Assembly: GCA_905221605.1 (NCBI GenBank)
Contig: CAJNDS010001158.1
Coordinates: 647,501-711,500 of the forward strand
Direction of reading: 5' to 3'
DNA: 64,000 bases
DNA from: Symbiodinium natans
Taxonomy: Eukaryota > Sar > Dinophyceae > Suessiales > Symbiodiniaceae
Position numbers and translations under genes: made by a program. This document shows, in pieces, positions 20,188-32,749 of this stretch. The number at the start of each line of letters is the position of its first letter. The stretch's first letter is position 1. Below the pieces are notes generated by a model. That model had not been told where the DNA came from. It made no database searches and was given only the letters and a program-made list of their open reading frames with translations.

Positions 20188-20332
20188 AGTGTCGCCTGGC
20201 CAATGGAATGGCAGATGACCGCCCACGGCTGCGGCTGAGGAGGATATTGGCATCAAGACGGTGCTAGCTTGTGGCTTGTGATTTCTTGCAACCGACGGGA
20301 GGAAATCAGCACCTGGCCGAAATGATCCTGGA

Positions 20333-23300
20333 ATGCTGCCTATCGCGAACATACTAGATTTGCCAGAGCCTTGTCTGCATTGGATAAAGGCAAAACGTGC
20401 CACCCTAAAACAGAAAAGCGCCGGTATCAAAACTGCAGCTCAGGTGAGTTTGCTTCGCAGCATCCTGGAAGCAAGCTCACTGGCTGAGCTGGCTGCATAT
20501 CAGCTGGTGAACAGGCAATGTCAGCAGACTTTGCGAAGCATCACGCGGGAGGTGCGGGGAGGAAGCTGACAACCATAATTAAACCCGAGCATGAAGTAAG
20601 TTGTGCAGGTCTGCTTGCACGAAGCAGCCGATTCGTGCCTGTGCCATTCTGTGTCGCACACTGCACGCATTTCCGAAGTTGGTTCTTGCCAAGCGCTTCC
20701 CTGCAGGCCACAGTGCCCTTCAACGTGTTCTTGTTGATTGACAATGCTTCTGCTGGGCTGGAGGCCCGAAACACTTCGAACCACTCTGCAACAAAAAATG
20801 GCAACACCAATTTTTTTCATCCAAGATTCAAATGAAGACATCTCTATATGTCATTGAAGCACTACCAGACATGTGCCAGTGTAATTTGTCTTTGCTTCGT
20901 TGTTTTTGCCTCACCTTTGCCATCCGTGATACCTGTGGCAGGTATGCGAACTGTGCGCCTTTCGATCACAGTCTTGGAGCCCAACGAGACCATTCACGAT
21001 CTCGGTAAAGCTACCAAGCTCGGAGCTGGACCTGAGTTCACATTTTACATGTCGAGTTCAGGGTTTAGGGACTCCTCATTAATTCACCCCACCGATGGTG
21101 GTATGTGAAAGAGTGATGCACAGGACGTATGGATGGATCGATTGACGCAGCTTTGTCCATGCCGTGTTCTGGGGGTGCCCCGATTTGAGCTGACAGGCCC
21201 GAATTGCAGATAGCTTGATCGACTTACCTTTCTGAGGGCGAGGGCATTCACTTGGCTTTTTGCAGTCGGCTCTTGCAAGGAGTGGCAGGAGTGTCGGAGC
21301 TGTCCGAATTGAAATTCCTTGGAGCCCAGCTGGGGCAGGTCAAGCACGTGCGCTTGGAGTCCCTTGAGGACAGAGGGGGTGTGATACTCGTATGCGAGTA
21401 CGGAGTACTTGAATCCCCCAAGCACTTGCAGGAGGAAGATGTTACCAGGTTCGCTTCTCTTCTGCCAAGCATGCCCCTCGAATCGCTGCAGATAAAGGAC
21501 TTTGCAATCGACAGGCCTGCTTGCCAAAGCTCAAAGCTGATGTGTGGATTGTGGATTTCCGCACATTTCCCTGAGACATGCAGGCCGACACCCAGCACTC
21601 TTTCGCCAATTCTGGGAGTGCTGCCTGCCACTTGCGTGCAACTCGACCTCTGCTACGTCCTTCCTGCGCTGCCAGCGTCGTGGCCCTACCAAGATCTACA
21701 CGGAAGGTCGCGGAAGAGTCCGCGGAAGGCGTGGTGTTCGCGGAAGGCTTGCAGAAGGCTTTTCTGTAAACATGTTTGAAAATTCGCTTACATCATGGCC
21801 TAGAATTGTCTTTTAGCAACTGGCAAATTCTTCGGGACTGTATTGCTCACACCTAACACGCCGGCAACCAGAAGAATGCGCCCCATCGCTTCACCAAGCC
21901 GTTTCGGAGTGGAAGAGTCACGGAAGAGTCGCGGAAGCTCCGCGGAAGGCGACGGGTCTCTTGTACCTTCGAGCTTCACCCTTGTTGCTTCACCCTTAAC
22001 CCTTGAACCTTACCCCCCCCCCCACCCGAACCCTGAACCCTAAAACCTGGGGGTTGGGGTACCTGGACTTCATATGTATTCAGGTTACTGATCTATGTTT
22101 ATGGTCAAAGGGTGGAGTCGCGTATTGCCGCGGAGGGAATGCGGAATGCGCCGCGGAAGGGTCCGCTGAAGGGTTATAATGTTCATCGTTTCATGCTTGA
22201 GAAAAGCACCGCTCACTTGGATGTAGGTGTCAAGAAGGAGTAGGTGTTCTACAGCCCTGAACAGGTTGGCCATGCTGCCAGCCACCGTGCAAAGGCTCGG
22301 CTTACCTCGTCATCTTGCGCCACAATGTGGGAGTTTTCGGGCGTCCTGCTCCACAGGATCGGGACTCTTGTGGTGATGGATGAAATCTTCTACTACTCTC
22401 GCAAGGCTCCTGGGAAGACACAATGGTACCAGATCTTCTTTGGGCCGTAGTGTGATTAAACTCTCAAGAAGCCACAATCAGTCCCCCATGAATCCGTGAA
22501 CGCCCAGAAGACTTACCTGAAAGGTAGGGATGAGCTTATCGCTATTTGCCCAACGGTTGCCCACCGTCGCCACCATCACAGAAGTCAAGCTGGTTCTTGG
22601 ACCTGGCCACTATGAGGCAGGGCAGTGGACGTGTCCCATGTGCGCAGCGTGAGAGCAGACTGGCACAGGAGCCATCGTGGCCGGTGGATGGGGCACACAT
22701 CTTTGTGACGGCCTTGCGTGCAAAGCTCCCCAGCTGATTGAGTACAGACACTACAGAATCCGAATTTTTTCCGCCACCTCGACCCATTGCTCGTTTCTAG
22801 TCCACCTCGACCCTAAGGGAGGAGCACCGATAGGCCCACCTGGAACACAGCAACAGCTTGGGCAAGTCTTTGGGCTATGCTCACACAACCACCAACGAAG
22901 CACGCTGACGGTGGCAGCGTTGTCACCTGGAAAACATATTCAGAGTAGATAGCCAGACTATGCGAACCACTAAACAGAAAAGGCGCTCGGGGTAAGCAAA
23001 ACCAGCTCAGGTATAGGACAAGGAGTTTGGAGGGTTGGAAGCGCAGAGTCTGGAGCCTGAGGGTCACAAGACAGGAGATTGTCAACACAATTTGTGATGC
23101 CTCAGCAAACACATCGCCTCAATGAATCCATGTATCCCAAGTGAAGCGTTCAGAGTTGTCCTTGTGCAGAGCAGGCTCCCGAATCTGGAGCGCATTCGCA
23201 TGAAGGTGCTTCTGGGTCCGTGCTCTTCTTTCCCACCTGAGCGGCATCCAGAACACTGACGCTGTCAGGTGCATGCAGAATCTGTTGCTGCGCCGCCACT

Positions 23301-24940
23301 GGTACCAATTCTTCTGGCATTGCACGCTAGTGGAATTGACACGCAGCTCTACCTCGAGGCGGGGCTGGCTCAGTTATCAAGTACCATTCGTGTGAGTCAT
23401 CAAGTTTTCCATTTGTACTTGCGTGAACCTATCAGGCCCAGCCACCATTGAGGGACGTGCTTTGCAGCCACGCCAACATGAAATGCACGAACAAGGTGAC
23501 CTTCTTGGAGGCTTTCTAGTCCGTTGACTGCGCTCTCTGATGTCGGACGTGGACTTCGCATCAATGTTCAGCACCTGGCACAAGGGGCAATGTCAAGGAC
23601 TTTATGTGCCGACTGCACCGCCGACTGCCAAGCCGACTGCACTGAATCAAGATGCAAACCCGCGCCGGAAATGAGTCGATGATCCTGAGCTCATGTAAGC
23701 GCGAGACGGCACCATCGTCCCTTTATGTGTCTGTGCGTGTTGAACGACTGTGAAGATGCAAGAAGGGACCTACCAAAGAGTTCGAGCAGTGCTGCGTTGT
23801 GCAGTCGTCTTCTCGTTCTCCTACTCCCATGCACTGTCTCACCCCCGCTCTCTCTCTCAACCTCTCGAACTCGCCCTCACTCCCTCTCACCCTTCCCCTC
23901 CCATGTCGGACGCATTGATCCCACAGCGGCTGCCAAAAGGTTTGCGCTCAGCTTGCAGGCAAACACGCCTTTCATTGCCATGTAAAAGCCCTGGTCAAGC
24001 TGTGTGATGTAATGATGAGAATTGAAAACAAGGCGAATCGGCTTTGCACCTGCCCTGCAGCCGCAAGCAAATACTGGGCTGGGTCACAGGGCTCAGAGCT
24101 CAGCAAGACGTCTTGTCTGAGGGGCTCGGGATGGTTCCGGCATCTGCATCGACGCAGAGACGTTACCCAGGTCATTGGAGCCCCACCTCCGGCGGCGGTC
24201 TCAGAAATGACAACGCAAATTCTCATCGACTCCCTGCGCATTGAAGAGACCGCGCATGAGGGCGCAAATAAGTGCTCGCATCCGCGGGACAGTATGCCAA
24301 GGAGGTTCCTGCTCCTACCGTGCGCAACCTCGGAGCTGCGTTGAAGTTTCGCGGGAGCGAACCTGCAGAAAGTCGGATTGGCTGAAGTCCGCAAGAGTCC
24401 GTTGTCTGAGTGCAATCTCTCTGAGGTCGTGTACATCTGAGACTTTTCCCGCCAAGGTTGTAGTTCAGCGGCTTAGGCCTCGGATTAAGGAGTCGGCACT
24501 CCTACATGAAAGAAAGTGCAGCGAGACGTCGACAGCCAGCGCCTGCGCCGACAAAAAGACTTGTGGTCGCCATTGCCAGCATGCACACTTGTCCTTATTA
24601 GAGTGGTAGATGGTGGTACTGCTGTACTGCTTGATTTGTTTTGCAAGGTGATGTGGTGGAGGACTACGGCCGATACATTGACATACATTGCGATGTCGAG
24701 GCTGCGACTGAACAAGTAACGGAAATCCAGTCAGGACCCGGCCGCGTATCCTTTGCACTCTGCCAGGATCCCAGCTGTAGCTGCCAAGGCATATCTTTGG
24801 GGATTCTTTGGGGAATGGCGAGTGCGGCAATAACCTTGACGGAACGGATCAACGGTCGTAGACGAAGGAGGCCGGAGTCACAATGCCATTTGAAGCTCTG
24901 CACCCACAGCATCCAACGGCTACAGGGTAGTGCGTGAAGC
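20333..24940 (+). CDS. Unrecognised exon-like stretches, possibly one or more genes
   Basis: Several + frames look coding but match nothing I recognise. They are 20,333-20,569 (MLPIANILDLPEPCLHWIKA, then SILEASSLAELAAYQLVNR), about 20,941-21,075 (RTVRLSITVLEPNETIHDLG), 21,255-21,500 (ELKFLGAQLGQVKHVRLESL), about 22,330-22,450 (VVMDEIFYYSRKAPGKTQWY), about 22,550-22,625 (EVKLVLGPGHYEAGQWTCPM), and 24,641-24,800 (GDVVEDYGRYIDIHCDVEAA). They could include the missing N-terminal third of the TRAPPC8-like gene downstream, but no TRAPPC8 N-terminal motif was identified. Introns were not resolved and other frames overlap some pieces. Confidence 0.3.
21690..22175. repeat. Clusters of GCGGAAG motifs
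   Basis: GCGGAAG/ACGGAAG occurs many times in three groups (about 21,703-21,755, 21,911-21,950 and 22,128-22,160), with arrangements such as GTCGCGGAAGAGTCCGCGGA. A short C-run and two CCCTAAA-like units lie near 22,010-22,045. Confidence 0.7.
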
Positions 24941-24944
24941 TTCA

Positions 24945-26480
24945 CACACGCAGTTCAACGCATTATACATTCTCAACCCTGTTCTTGCATAGCTACTACA
25001 GAAGACACGACATACATACGACAGCACGATCAAACTAGCTAGTTGACAAAGAAAACTCTACCACACGACAGATGGTTAAAGGGTTTCTATTTGATACCCG
25101 ATCTTGCATAAGAGTGGGCCCGACAATCGTTGTGCTTGTTCCTGTTAGTCTGCCGCGAGAACCAAGTAAGTGCATCGCGTGCTGTTAGCGAAAAACAAAG
25201 ATAATCGAATATTTCTTTCTCCACTCACATCGTTATGCAACATAGACGAGTGCGCACGACAGCGATGTGCAGACGACCGACTATGGTTGCTGGCATGCGA
25301 GCGCGTTTCCTCATGCATGCTTGAAGTCGACCCCCCTACGCCAAAACTGCAACGGAGGACGGTTCCCCTGCTGGTCCTTGGCAGAATGCATCGGCGAGCA
25401 GCTACCCTGAACCGATACGATAGCACAAATGCAGAGTTCAATGCGCAGTGGGCCTTATTGTTGGAGGATGCCCACTCTTCCCGCAGGCCCTCCCACACGG
25501 TACCCATCAGCAAGCTGGGTCCGGAAGTTGAACGAGATCCGATCAGCACACGTACCACTCCCCACATCCCCCAGGACAGGCAATGGACAATTCAGGTCAA
25601 TATAGTCTGCCAGCAAAGTACCACTGAACAGGGCGCGAATCATTGAAGGGTTGGCATACTAACCACCTGGCATCACAGCACAACGCCGCTCACAAACAAT
25701 CACAATCGCGTCCAAAGAGACATTCCATGTTCATGCCATTTCACTGGTGGCTGCCCCGTTGGTGAAAAGAAAACACTCTGAAGCTTTAAGAGAGGGCGGC
25801 CCCCGAGTCAACGACTCATTGTAAAACGATACAGAAAAAGGATAAGGTTTACAGGTTGACATGTGCGTCTGCGCAGTTCAAGGCTCACGGAAACGCTGCT
25901 TCTAGTACTGAGCTTGTACTACAGAGCAATGAAAACCCAGCATACGGAAACTTCGGTTCCCGTACTAAGCTTGTATTACAAAGCAATGACATTCCGATTC
26001 CAGTATTAAGCCTGAAGCGGTCTTGATTCAAATCGAGAACAGTGCCTTCTGTAGACGGGAGCCGCATGCCCAGTACTAAAGATGTACTACTTTGTAGCAT
26101 CACAGCTGCGATGTCCGATGTGTAGTTTTGCCTTGTAAAACTCGTGGTATCAGAGAATACCGCTACCAGCAGCTTGAGAAACACGTGTCTTCTGGAATCA
26201 AAGACGTTTGGATTGATGTTCTGACCACCGACCATCATAAATGTTGAGAAAACTGCTGTTTGCCAATGCATTGTCGCAAGCAGCACCTTGGCATCGTAGC
26301 AGGGCGGATTCGGCTCCATTCGGTTCCAGTCGGTTCACTTCTGTTCGCAGACTGGCGTGTGGGAACGGACTGGACGACTTGTTTCGCCGGCAGGGCAGTC
26401 GAATGTAGGTTGGGTGGCAGTCGGATGGCTCGGAACTTCTTTCACATGGGTCACTGTCACTTTGGCGACAACTCTCCTGT
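24945..26480. other. No recognisable gene
   Basis: A 158-codon + frame (25,170-25,646) and a 140-codon - frame overlap. Neither shows a motif. 25,890-26,110 contains a loosely repeated sequence with GTACTAAGCTTGTACTACA and TTCCGATTCCAGTATTAAGC variants, about 75 bp apart. Confidence 0.35.
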
Positions 26481-26489
26481 GAGCATCAG

Positions 26490-29400
26490 GTGGAGGGGCA
26501 AATGCGTCTCGCCGGAGATTTATCCTTCCACCTTCGCGACTACGAGGCTAGGCCATCACAGTTTGTGATTGCTGCCGTCTTGCAACAGCTTGCGTCATGC
26601 CTTGAGTATTCCTTAACGATCATTGAGCTGCATTCTGAGCTACAGCTGCAGGCAGCCCTGAGCTACTACCGAAATGTACCATGCCCAGCTTCTTGCAGTT
26701 TGCAAGATTCTGCACTTCAACGACTTCAATGTACTGTTAAACTGGAAGGTTTTGCCTTCCATTGCAGAGCAAACTTAAGGGATGCACTATCCCATCCTGT
26801 CACCCTTTGCCGTTGTGCCCGTCTCTGCGAGGTTGTGAGCGACTTCAAGCAGGTCGGGTGTGCAAGCCTACCGCTTCTCGACATTTCGCGACAAAGTAGG
26901 TTAGCGACTGCGAAGGACCGAAGCTGGAAGCATGCCGCCGGTGCCTACGAAATGCTGGCGCCTCTGTGCCCATCCTGGCGGCATCGCTGCGAAGTGCCTG
27001 TTCGCAGAGGTGGGGTCTTTGTGCCTACGTCACCGGCGGCGCCAGAAGTGCCGGCCACCCAGCGTCAATGAGTCCTCCACCAGAAGAGCCCGAAGAGAGA
27101 AAAGCCGGAACACAGACTCTCCCACATCGCCCTCGAGCACAGGAATGGATGCGGTGCATGGAGAGCGCCTATGACCACTACCTCCAGGCTTCCTCCAGCA
27201 GATTGGCGATGCGAGCGCTTGGACTGCAGAGCATGTGGACTGTGTACCGTACATTGCCATCCTATAGCTGACCTACAATAGACTTGCGAACTTAGAAATC
27301 TTTCTGAATGGAGTGCTGCACATGAGATCAGGGAGAAGCGCCCCGAATGTCAATTGCCAACAGAATCAGCACGAAGCTAGAAGTTGTCAGATGAGTTTTC
27401 TGAGCTCTGTTGCTTTTGTTTGTAGTGGCCAACCGAGGTGGCATTACTCGAAAGTTTGCAAAGAGAGCACATGTCAAGCAGCAGAAAGCAGTCTCAACTC
27501 CAAAGCATACCTTGGCATAAGTAGCAGACTGATGTGCAGACCACACCCACACCTCGGGTCTGAGCTGGTCTTGCTTCACCGTAGGTTGTATTTTTTTCTT
27601 GGATCCTGGGCTGCAGTACATGTTTACCATGTGATTGTACATGGCTATCTAAGCGGGAATAGAGGGAAGCAGCCTTGAACTCGCCCCTCCACTGTCATGT
27701 GCACAGTCCCGGACGCAGCTTGGTGCAAGAGCATGTACCTGTAAGACTGTAAGAGTCAAACTGCAACGGCAACCGACGGCTTGCTACAAGAATCGAACCT
27801 TTGCAACAAGCCCGATACAGCGCTATCTTAAGCTTTCTGTGTTTTTGGGCGATGCTGCGAGGTTTTGACTGCTGCTGTGTTGCTTTCTGACTCTCCTGTC
27901 AGAGTTCATGCATGCCAACCGTTGGCAGGCAGACAGGGCCAGTTCATTCTTTCTTTGCACGGAGGGTGTGAAGACTCCCCTCCTCAACCCCGAGAGTGTT
28001 TTGATTGCCCGGTAGCATCATTGATGGCACTAGAAGCCTACTCCTCCTCAGCAGCAGCAGAATCAGCAGTAGAATCAGAAGTAGAATTATTGCCGGGCCA
28101 ACAGCATGACCATTGCCACCACCGCCCCCAAGTGATCATCGAATCGACCAGTGTCCACTCGTCCACGATCTAAGGCCGTTGCACTGCACCAAGCGATGGT
28201 GTCTGATGTGAAAGAGGCTGCCCTTCGATTGATGAAGGCGTGTTGCAAGCTGGCATGAAAGACCGGACACAAGCCGGTAATGTATCTGCAACGTTGTCAG
28301 GTCAACGGAGACCTGGCCGACAACAACTTGAAGAATGCGCTGATCTTGGAACAGGCTGTGGAGCGAACAGGGTTAGCGCACTATTTTGGTATCTATATAG
28401 GCCGAATGCTTGTTGTGCCAGGCTGGTCAGCTCTACTATGCGAGTGGATCTGCCAGGCAACGGGAGCTTGCTACATATTGTAGTCAAAGCTCAATGTCAG
28501 GTTCATGATTGGGACTGCTGCCAAATGCAGCTGCGCATGTTTCATGCTGCTTCCATCGATCAGTAGCGGATCCTTTGAGGAAGGGTGCCTTCCATCTTGT
28601 CCTTGCCGGGCACACCTACAACAAGCTTGGCTTCAAGAGGCTTCCTGAAAGAGTGAGCTCAACCGCTCAACCCATTAGAGTCAGTTTCCGTCGCCGGCAG
28701 GTTGGCCCTCTTCAGCTACCAGGCCGTCGTGGAGCTGTACATGGGAAAGGGTTGGTCCCCCTTGCACACCTTCAGGATTTCAGGAGCAGCTGCTTTCTCC
28801 AGCTTGAAATCTGGGAACCTGCCAGATCTTGCCAGGTTTCACATCACCGACCATTTTCACTTCACCATGGCTCGCCAAGCATTTGGCCTGCTACCTCAAT
28901 GAAGTGGCAAAGACGAGTTTCTGTAAGAACCCTGGAGTCTGCAAAGAGCTCATAGCAAAAACAAGAACCTCTCAGGTCTGGGCATGAAGGACGAGCGTTT
29001 GCCTCAAATTCTGAGGAGCACCAACTCTCCCAAGCCCAGCCGATGCATTCAACGATGTGAGCATTGTGAGCTGTAGGTCTTTAGCGCATTTTCTCAAGCT
29101 GTTGAACTCTTTTGCCGACGCAGAGAAGAAGGTGTGTATCCAGGTACCGCGCACTGTTTGTCCAAAGTTGTGCGGCATGTATGGACACTTGAATGACAAG
29201 TGACAAGCTTCTGATACACCTGCCTCGCAGCAAGGCTGATCGTGAAAACACTTACATCAAGGCGAGTGAAGTTGAGCAGCTGTGCATGAGCATGTCCTCA
29301 CAGACCGGCCAAACCCTGACAACCTTGGAAGTCCATCTGTTGCATCTGCGGCTGATCAGACAGGAATTCCTCTATGTGGTGAAAGACTGGGTGCAGACGC

Positions 29401-31990
29401 CAGGAACCTTGACATTTGGCTCTGCACAATTCATGCATTTTGATAGAAGGCATTGTAGATGCGCGCACAAGGCAAAGCTCCACGCAAGGTGCCTGCACCG
29501 TCGATTTGCAGGCCTTCATTTATGAAACCTTCCGTTCATCTTCCTTCATGTGGCAGCATGTGAGTTGACTTACGTGGAGAACACGCATGGCCAATTGCAT
29601 TCAGATACCTTGCATTCATCCTGAAGTACGAGTTTATCTGCCAGACGAATCGCGAAGAGAGTCTTCACGCGTCCAGCACTTGGCAGAGCTCCATTGCATC
29701 GCACAGAAGATGAAGCCATCCTTTTAAGGATGCTTCGCTGGCCTCCTGGGAGAACCTGGGAGAGAAGGTGCGCGAACTTCTCTCCAAGAGTCCTGTTGCG
29801 GAGTATCAGCGCCTCGACCTTACCAGGTGCTTCCGAGCCTCAGCCAGGAGGATCTTTGGCTTCACCAGTCTTCCCTTGGATCCACCAGTGTTGGTTTTGT
29901 CCCACTTTCTTCCTGACTTCGGGCCCTTGGATAGGTACCTTTAGAGCAAGATCCCTCTTCAAGGCCCCAAAAGGGGCCCTGGCTTGTGGGTTCACTGACC
30001 CGCTTGGCCCCGCACGTGTGGCAATCAGAGCCCTGCCCCTAAGATGCACTTGTAGAACGAAGACAAAAGGAGGGAGACCACAATGGTCCACGCAAGTCTT
30101 CAACTCAAGACATCCTCGGGGACTCGGTGCATGAAGGGGCGTACAAGCCATGGACTGCCAATGATGGCCTGTTTCTTCACATCGCGCAGTTTGGATGGAT
30201 CTTCTTTTCTGCCCATGGCCCGAACACAGGCAGAGTGCACGGCACCTGTTGTCAGGCAAAAGCCATGTTGCGACGACCCCCCCCCCGCACATAACTCTTA
30301 AGGGTATCGTGAACCTTCCCGAGTTCCGGGAAAGGGAGGGGCCCTGGGAGGGGGGGTGGGCCGACAACCTACAACAAGATAGAGGATGCTGGACAAGTCG
30401 TTGAGTCTGCCCCCAATGGTCTCTAAGTAGGTGCCCCGCGAGAACCCAACACATGCATGCGCGCATGGCTGCGCTGAATTTCTGGGACCTCCAGAATGCA
30501 GGCCATGATCGCTCTCAAGCTTAGACGAAGAATGGTTCTCGAGTGACTCCGGTGGCTCTAGTGCGTACCTGACTCCTGACCCTCCCCCCCTCCCGAATCC
30601 GCGGAAGTTCGCCGCAGATGTGGACTACGCACATGCACACTGCACATGAGAAGCATGTGCATTGCGATTTTGGTGAGCCTGGTACATGAATTCACCAGTA
30701 TTGTTTCGGCTTTGAGCTGCATGCCGAAGTCGGGTTAGATGTAAGGACAGACAAGAGCTTCTCTGGCGACAGAGGTGCTGGGCTGCATGGAGGTTGCCAA
30801 CAGCTGGGAATCCTCTGATTGTCTGAGGTGCGATGTGCGCGTTTTTGACACGCTTCGGCGTGTCAGCGCCACTGGGGCAAAGGCAGGAGAGACTGATCTC
30901 TGCATGATCACGCAGCGCAGCCTCCAGATCGCGCACTGCGCCGTGGGAGTGGGTGGGGAATGTTGTGTGAAAGGTCTCCGTGGAGCTCACCCTGCCGCGA
31001 CCCCAATCTGACAAAGCTTGCGCGGTGTGGAATCGAACTGCCTTGCCTGAGGTCCAACCCTATGAGGGTAAAGTGGGAAATGGTGGGCGTGACTCTTCAA
31101 GGGCACCTGCTGGACTGACCGCAAGCTACAACAGAACGACGACTTCCGCATTCTGCCAGCGAGCGAGAGCGTAAATTCTGACCTCACGAAAGCAGACTGG
31201 ACTGACCCATGTCAACATGTCCATGTAGAAGTATATTTAGCTATCGTCCAGGACAAGACTGGAGCTCCTTCAGACAGTCCTAATGCCGCAATCCCCAGCT
31301 TTTTTGGAGGAACGGCTGAATCAAACCTCATCTGCAATGTGCCTGCACCTTGTATGCTTCCGACAAGGCTGTTGAGTTCGCCTCCCAGGCTGGCCACTTG
31401 TGTCCGCTTGTGAGACCGTGCCAAGTGCATGGATCATGTTGGCTCATTTTTGGAGCCAGATGGGAGCCAAAGATATTCAGCTGAAATTCCATAAGGATGT
31501 CGAGCTGGGCCCGCTGGAATCCAAGCAGATCCGGCTCACTGCATGTCCGCTTCAGGAGGCACAGATTCAGTGCCTTGTGTTCAAATTCCCGTTGAAGATA
31601 TGGGTGCTTCTGGCGTTCCTGCCAAATCTTGCACCAACTAAAGTGCTTGCCGCATGACAGGGACTGCTGCAAATCCAGGGTGTCAGATGGAATATCTTCG
31701 ACTGCGAGCAGGCAGCCATTATTTGAGTCAACTTCGAAGAAGCATCACAAGGATTTACAAGGCACCAATGTGACATCGCAGGCGGTTTGCGAAAGATCCC
31801 TTCAGCTGAAGGGTCGTCGCCTCAGCAACACGCGCTGCCGCCCCGCTTGAAGAAGCACAAGTTGCTTGTGAGCCTCTGTGCCGAACGAGGGAGAACTAGA
31901 CCAGGCGTGCGTACCAGGCTTTTGGTCTCTTCCTCACTTCCTCAAGTTGTCGGCTGGCTGCATGGACGTCCAATTCTCCCAAGATCTTCC
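26490..31990 (+). CDS. TRAPPC8: TRAPPC8/Trs85-like TRAPP complex subunit (middle part, many exons)
   Basis: TRAPPC8 is a TRAPP tether subunit acting in ER-Golgi traffic and autophagy. Exons follow the family order: 26,490-26,546 EGQMRLAGDLSFHLRDYE; about 26,832-26,852 VVSDFKQ; 26,916-26,985 DRSWKHAAGAYEML; about 27,068-27,249 EWMRCMESAYDHYLQASSSR; 28,301-about 28,370 DLADNNLKNALILEQA; about 28,560-28,639 RKGAFHLVLAGHTYNKLGFK; 28,701-28,763 VVELYMGKGWSP; 28,836-about 28,890 DHFHFTMARQAF; about 29,270-29,396 RQEFLYVVKDWVQ; 29,726-about 29,820 ASWENLGEKVRELLSKS; about 31,210-31,240 VHVEVYL; 31,481-31,600 ELGPLESKQIRLTACPLQ; about 31,795-31,840 LKGRRLSNTR; about 31,930-31,985 DVQFSQDLP. Introns 28,640-28,700 and 28,764-28,835 are GC-AG. 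The identity rests on remembered family order. The N-terminal third and the C-terminal region after 32 kb were not found. Edges without a stated junction are approximate. Confidence 0.75.
28640..28700 (+). other. GC-AG intron (61 nt) in TRAPPC8-like gene
   Basis: Splitting an Arg codon (AG|G) at 28,639/28,701 joins LGFK to LALFSYQAVVELY without a gap relative to the family. The donor is GCTTCC and the acceptor is GGCAG followed by G. Confidence 0.75.
28764..28835 (+). other. GC-AG intron (72 nt, frame-neutral)
   Basis: Reading through stays open, but adds 24 residues not expected between GKGWSP and the DHFHFTMARQAF segment. A GC donor at 28,764 and an AG acceptor at 28,835 remove them in phase. 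Confidence 0.6.
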
Positions 31991-31999
31991 AGTAAGGAG

Positions 32000-32649
32000 G
32001 TTCGGATGCACTTATGTGCTGCCAGTGCGCTGATGCTGCCAGGCTTGAGCAGCGCGCATCGAAGACGGGGATCTACAGCACAGATCTTCGGTTGGAGATC
32101 AAGGCAGGCGCAGGGACTCTTAGGATGAGGACGGCGAAGAGGAGGGAGGGCAGAACCGAGCGCAGCGAAGGCTATTGAGAGCTGCTTGTATTGCAGGTTG
32201 CAGGTGAAGGATAAGGTGATTGCGGTCGCATGTATCTCTTTTGGGTGGCCGCAGTACCAGGTCCGGTCCGGCAAGCCACGCCTACAAGCTCGCTTGGAAG
32301 GCAGGGCTGGGACTTGATGGCACTTGGCCTGGCACACTGCCCCGAGCAGGATGGCCAGCGTCTGCATCATTGATGCAAGGCGTGGCTCGATGCGCATCGT
32401 TGTTCAGGATGTCAGAAGTGGACTGGTCAGCCTGTTGCCATGCAGGTGAGCTGCACCGTTGCAGGCACAACTTCTCTCTTTTCTGCAGCAGCAGATGGAG
32501 TCTGATCGCATCCACTGTCACGTACATCTGTGTACTGTGGACACGGCAAGCTGCGTCATTCGCCAGTCTTATCATCAAAGCCGATGGTGATTGCCCTCTT
32601 TCGCTGCTGCAAGTCGCAACGTGCGCGGCTCGCACACTGCGAGTTCACG
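32000..32649. other. No recognisable gene before the gap
   Basis: The + frame starting at 32,220 continues only through the N-run and G-rich repeat. It may hold further TRAPPC8 exons, but none was recognised. Confidence 0.3.
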
Positions 32650-32749
32650 NNNNNNNNNNNNNNNNNNNNNNNNNNNNNNNNNNNNNNNNNNNNNNNNNNN
32701 NNNNNNNNNNNNNNNNNNNNNNNNNNNNNNNNNNNNNNNNNNNNNNNNN
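32650..32749. other. Assembly gap (100 N)
   Basis: A run of exactly 100 N, a size normally used for gaps of unknown length, so the distance across it is unknown. Confidence 0.98.

Noticed and set aside
27785-27860. Reverse-strand GGTTCGATTC word resembling a tRNA B box
   Set aside because: The T-stem does not pair properly and no A box precedes it.
31020-31090. Reverse-strand AGTTCGATTCC word resembling a tRNA T-arm
   Set aside because: No stem pairing and no acceptor stem found.
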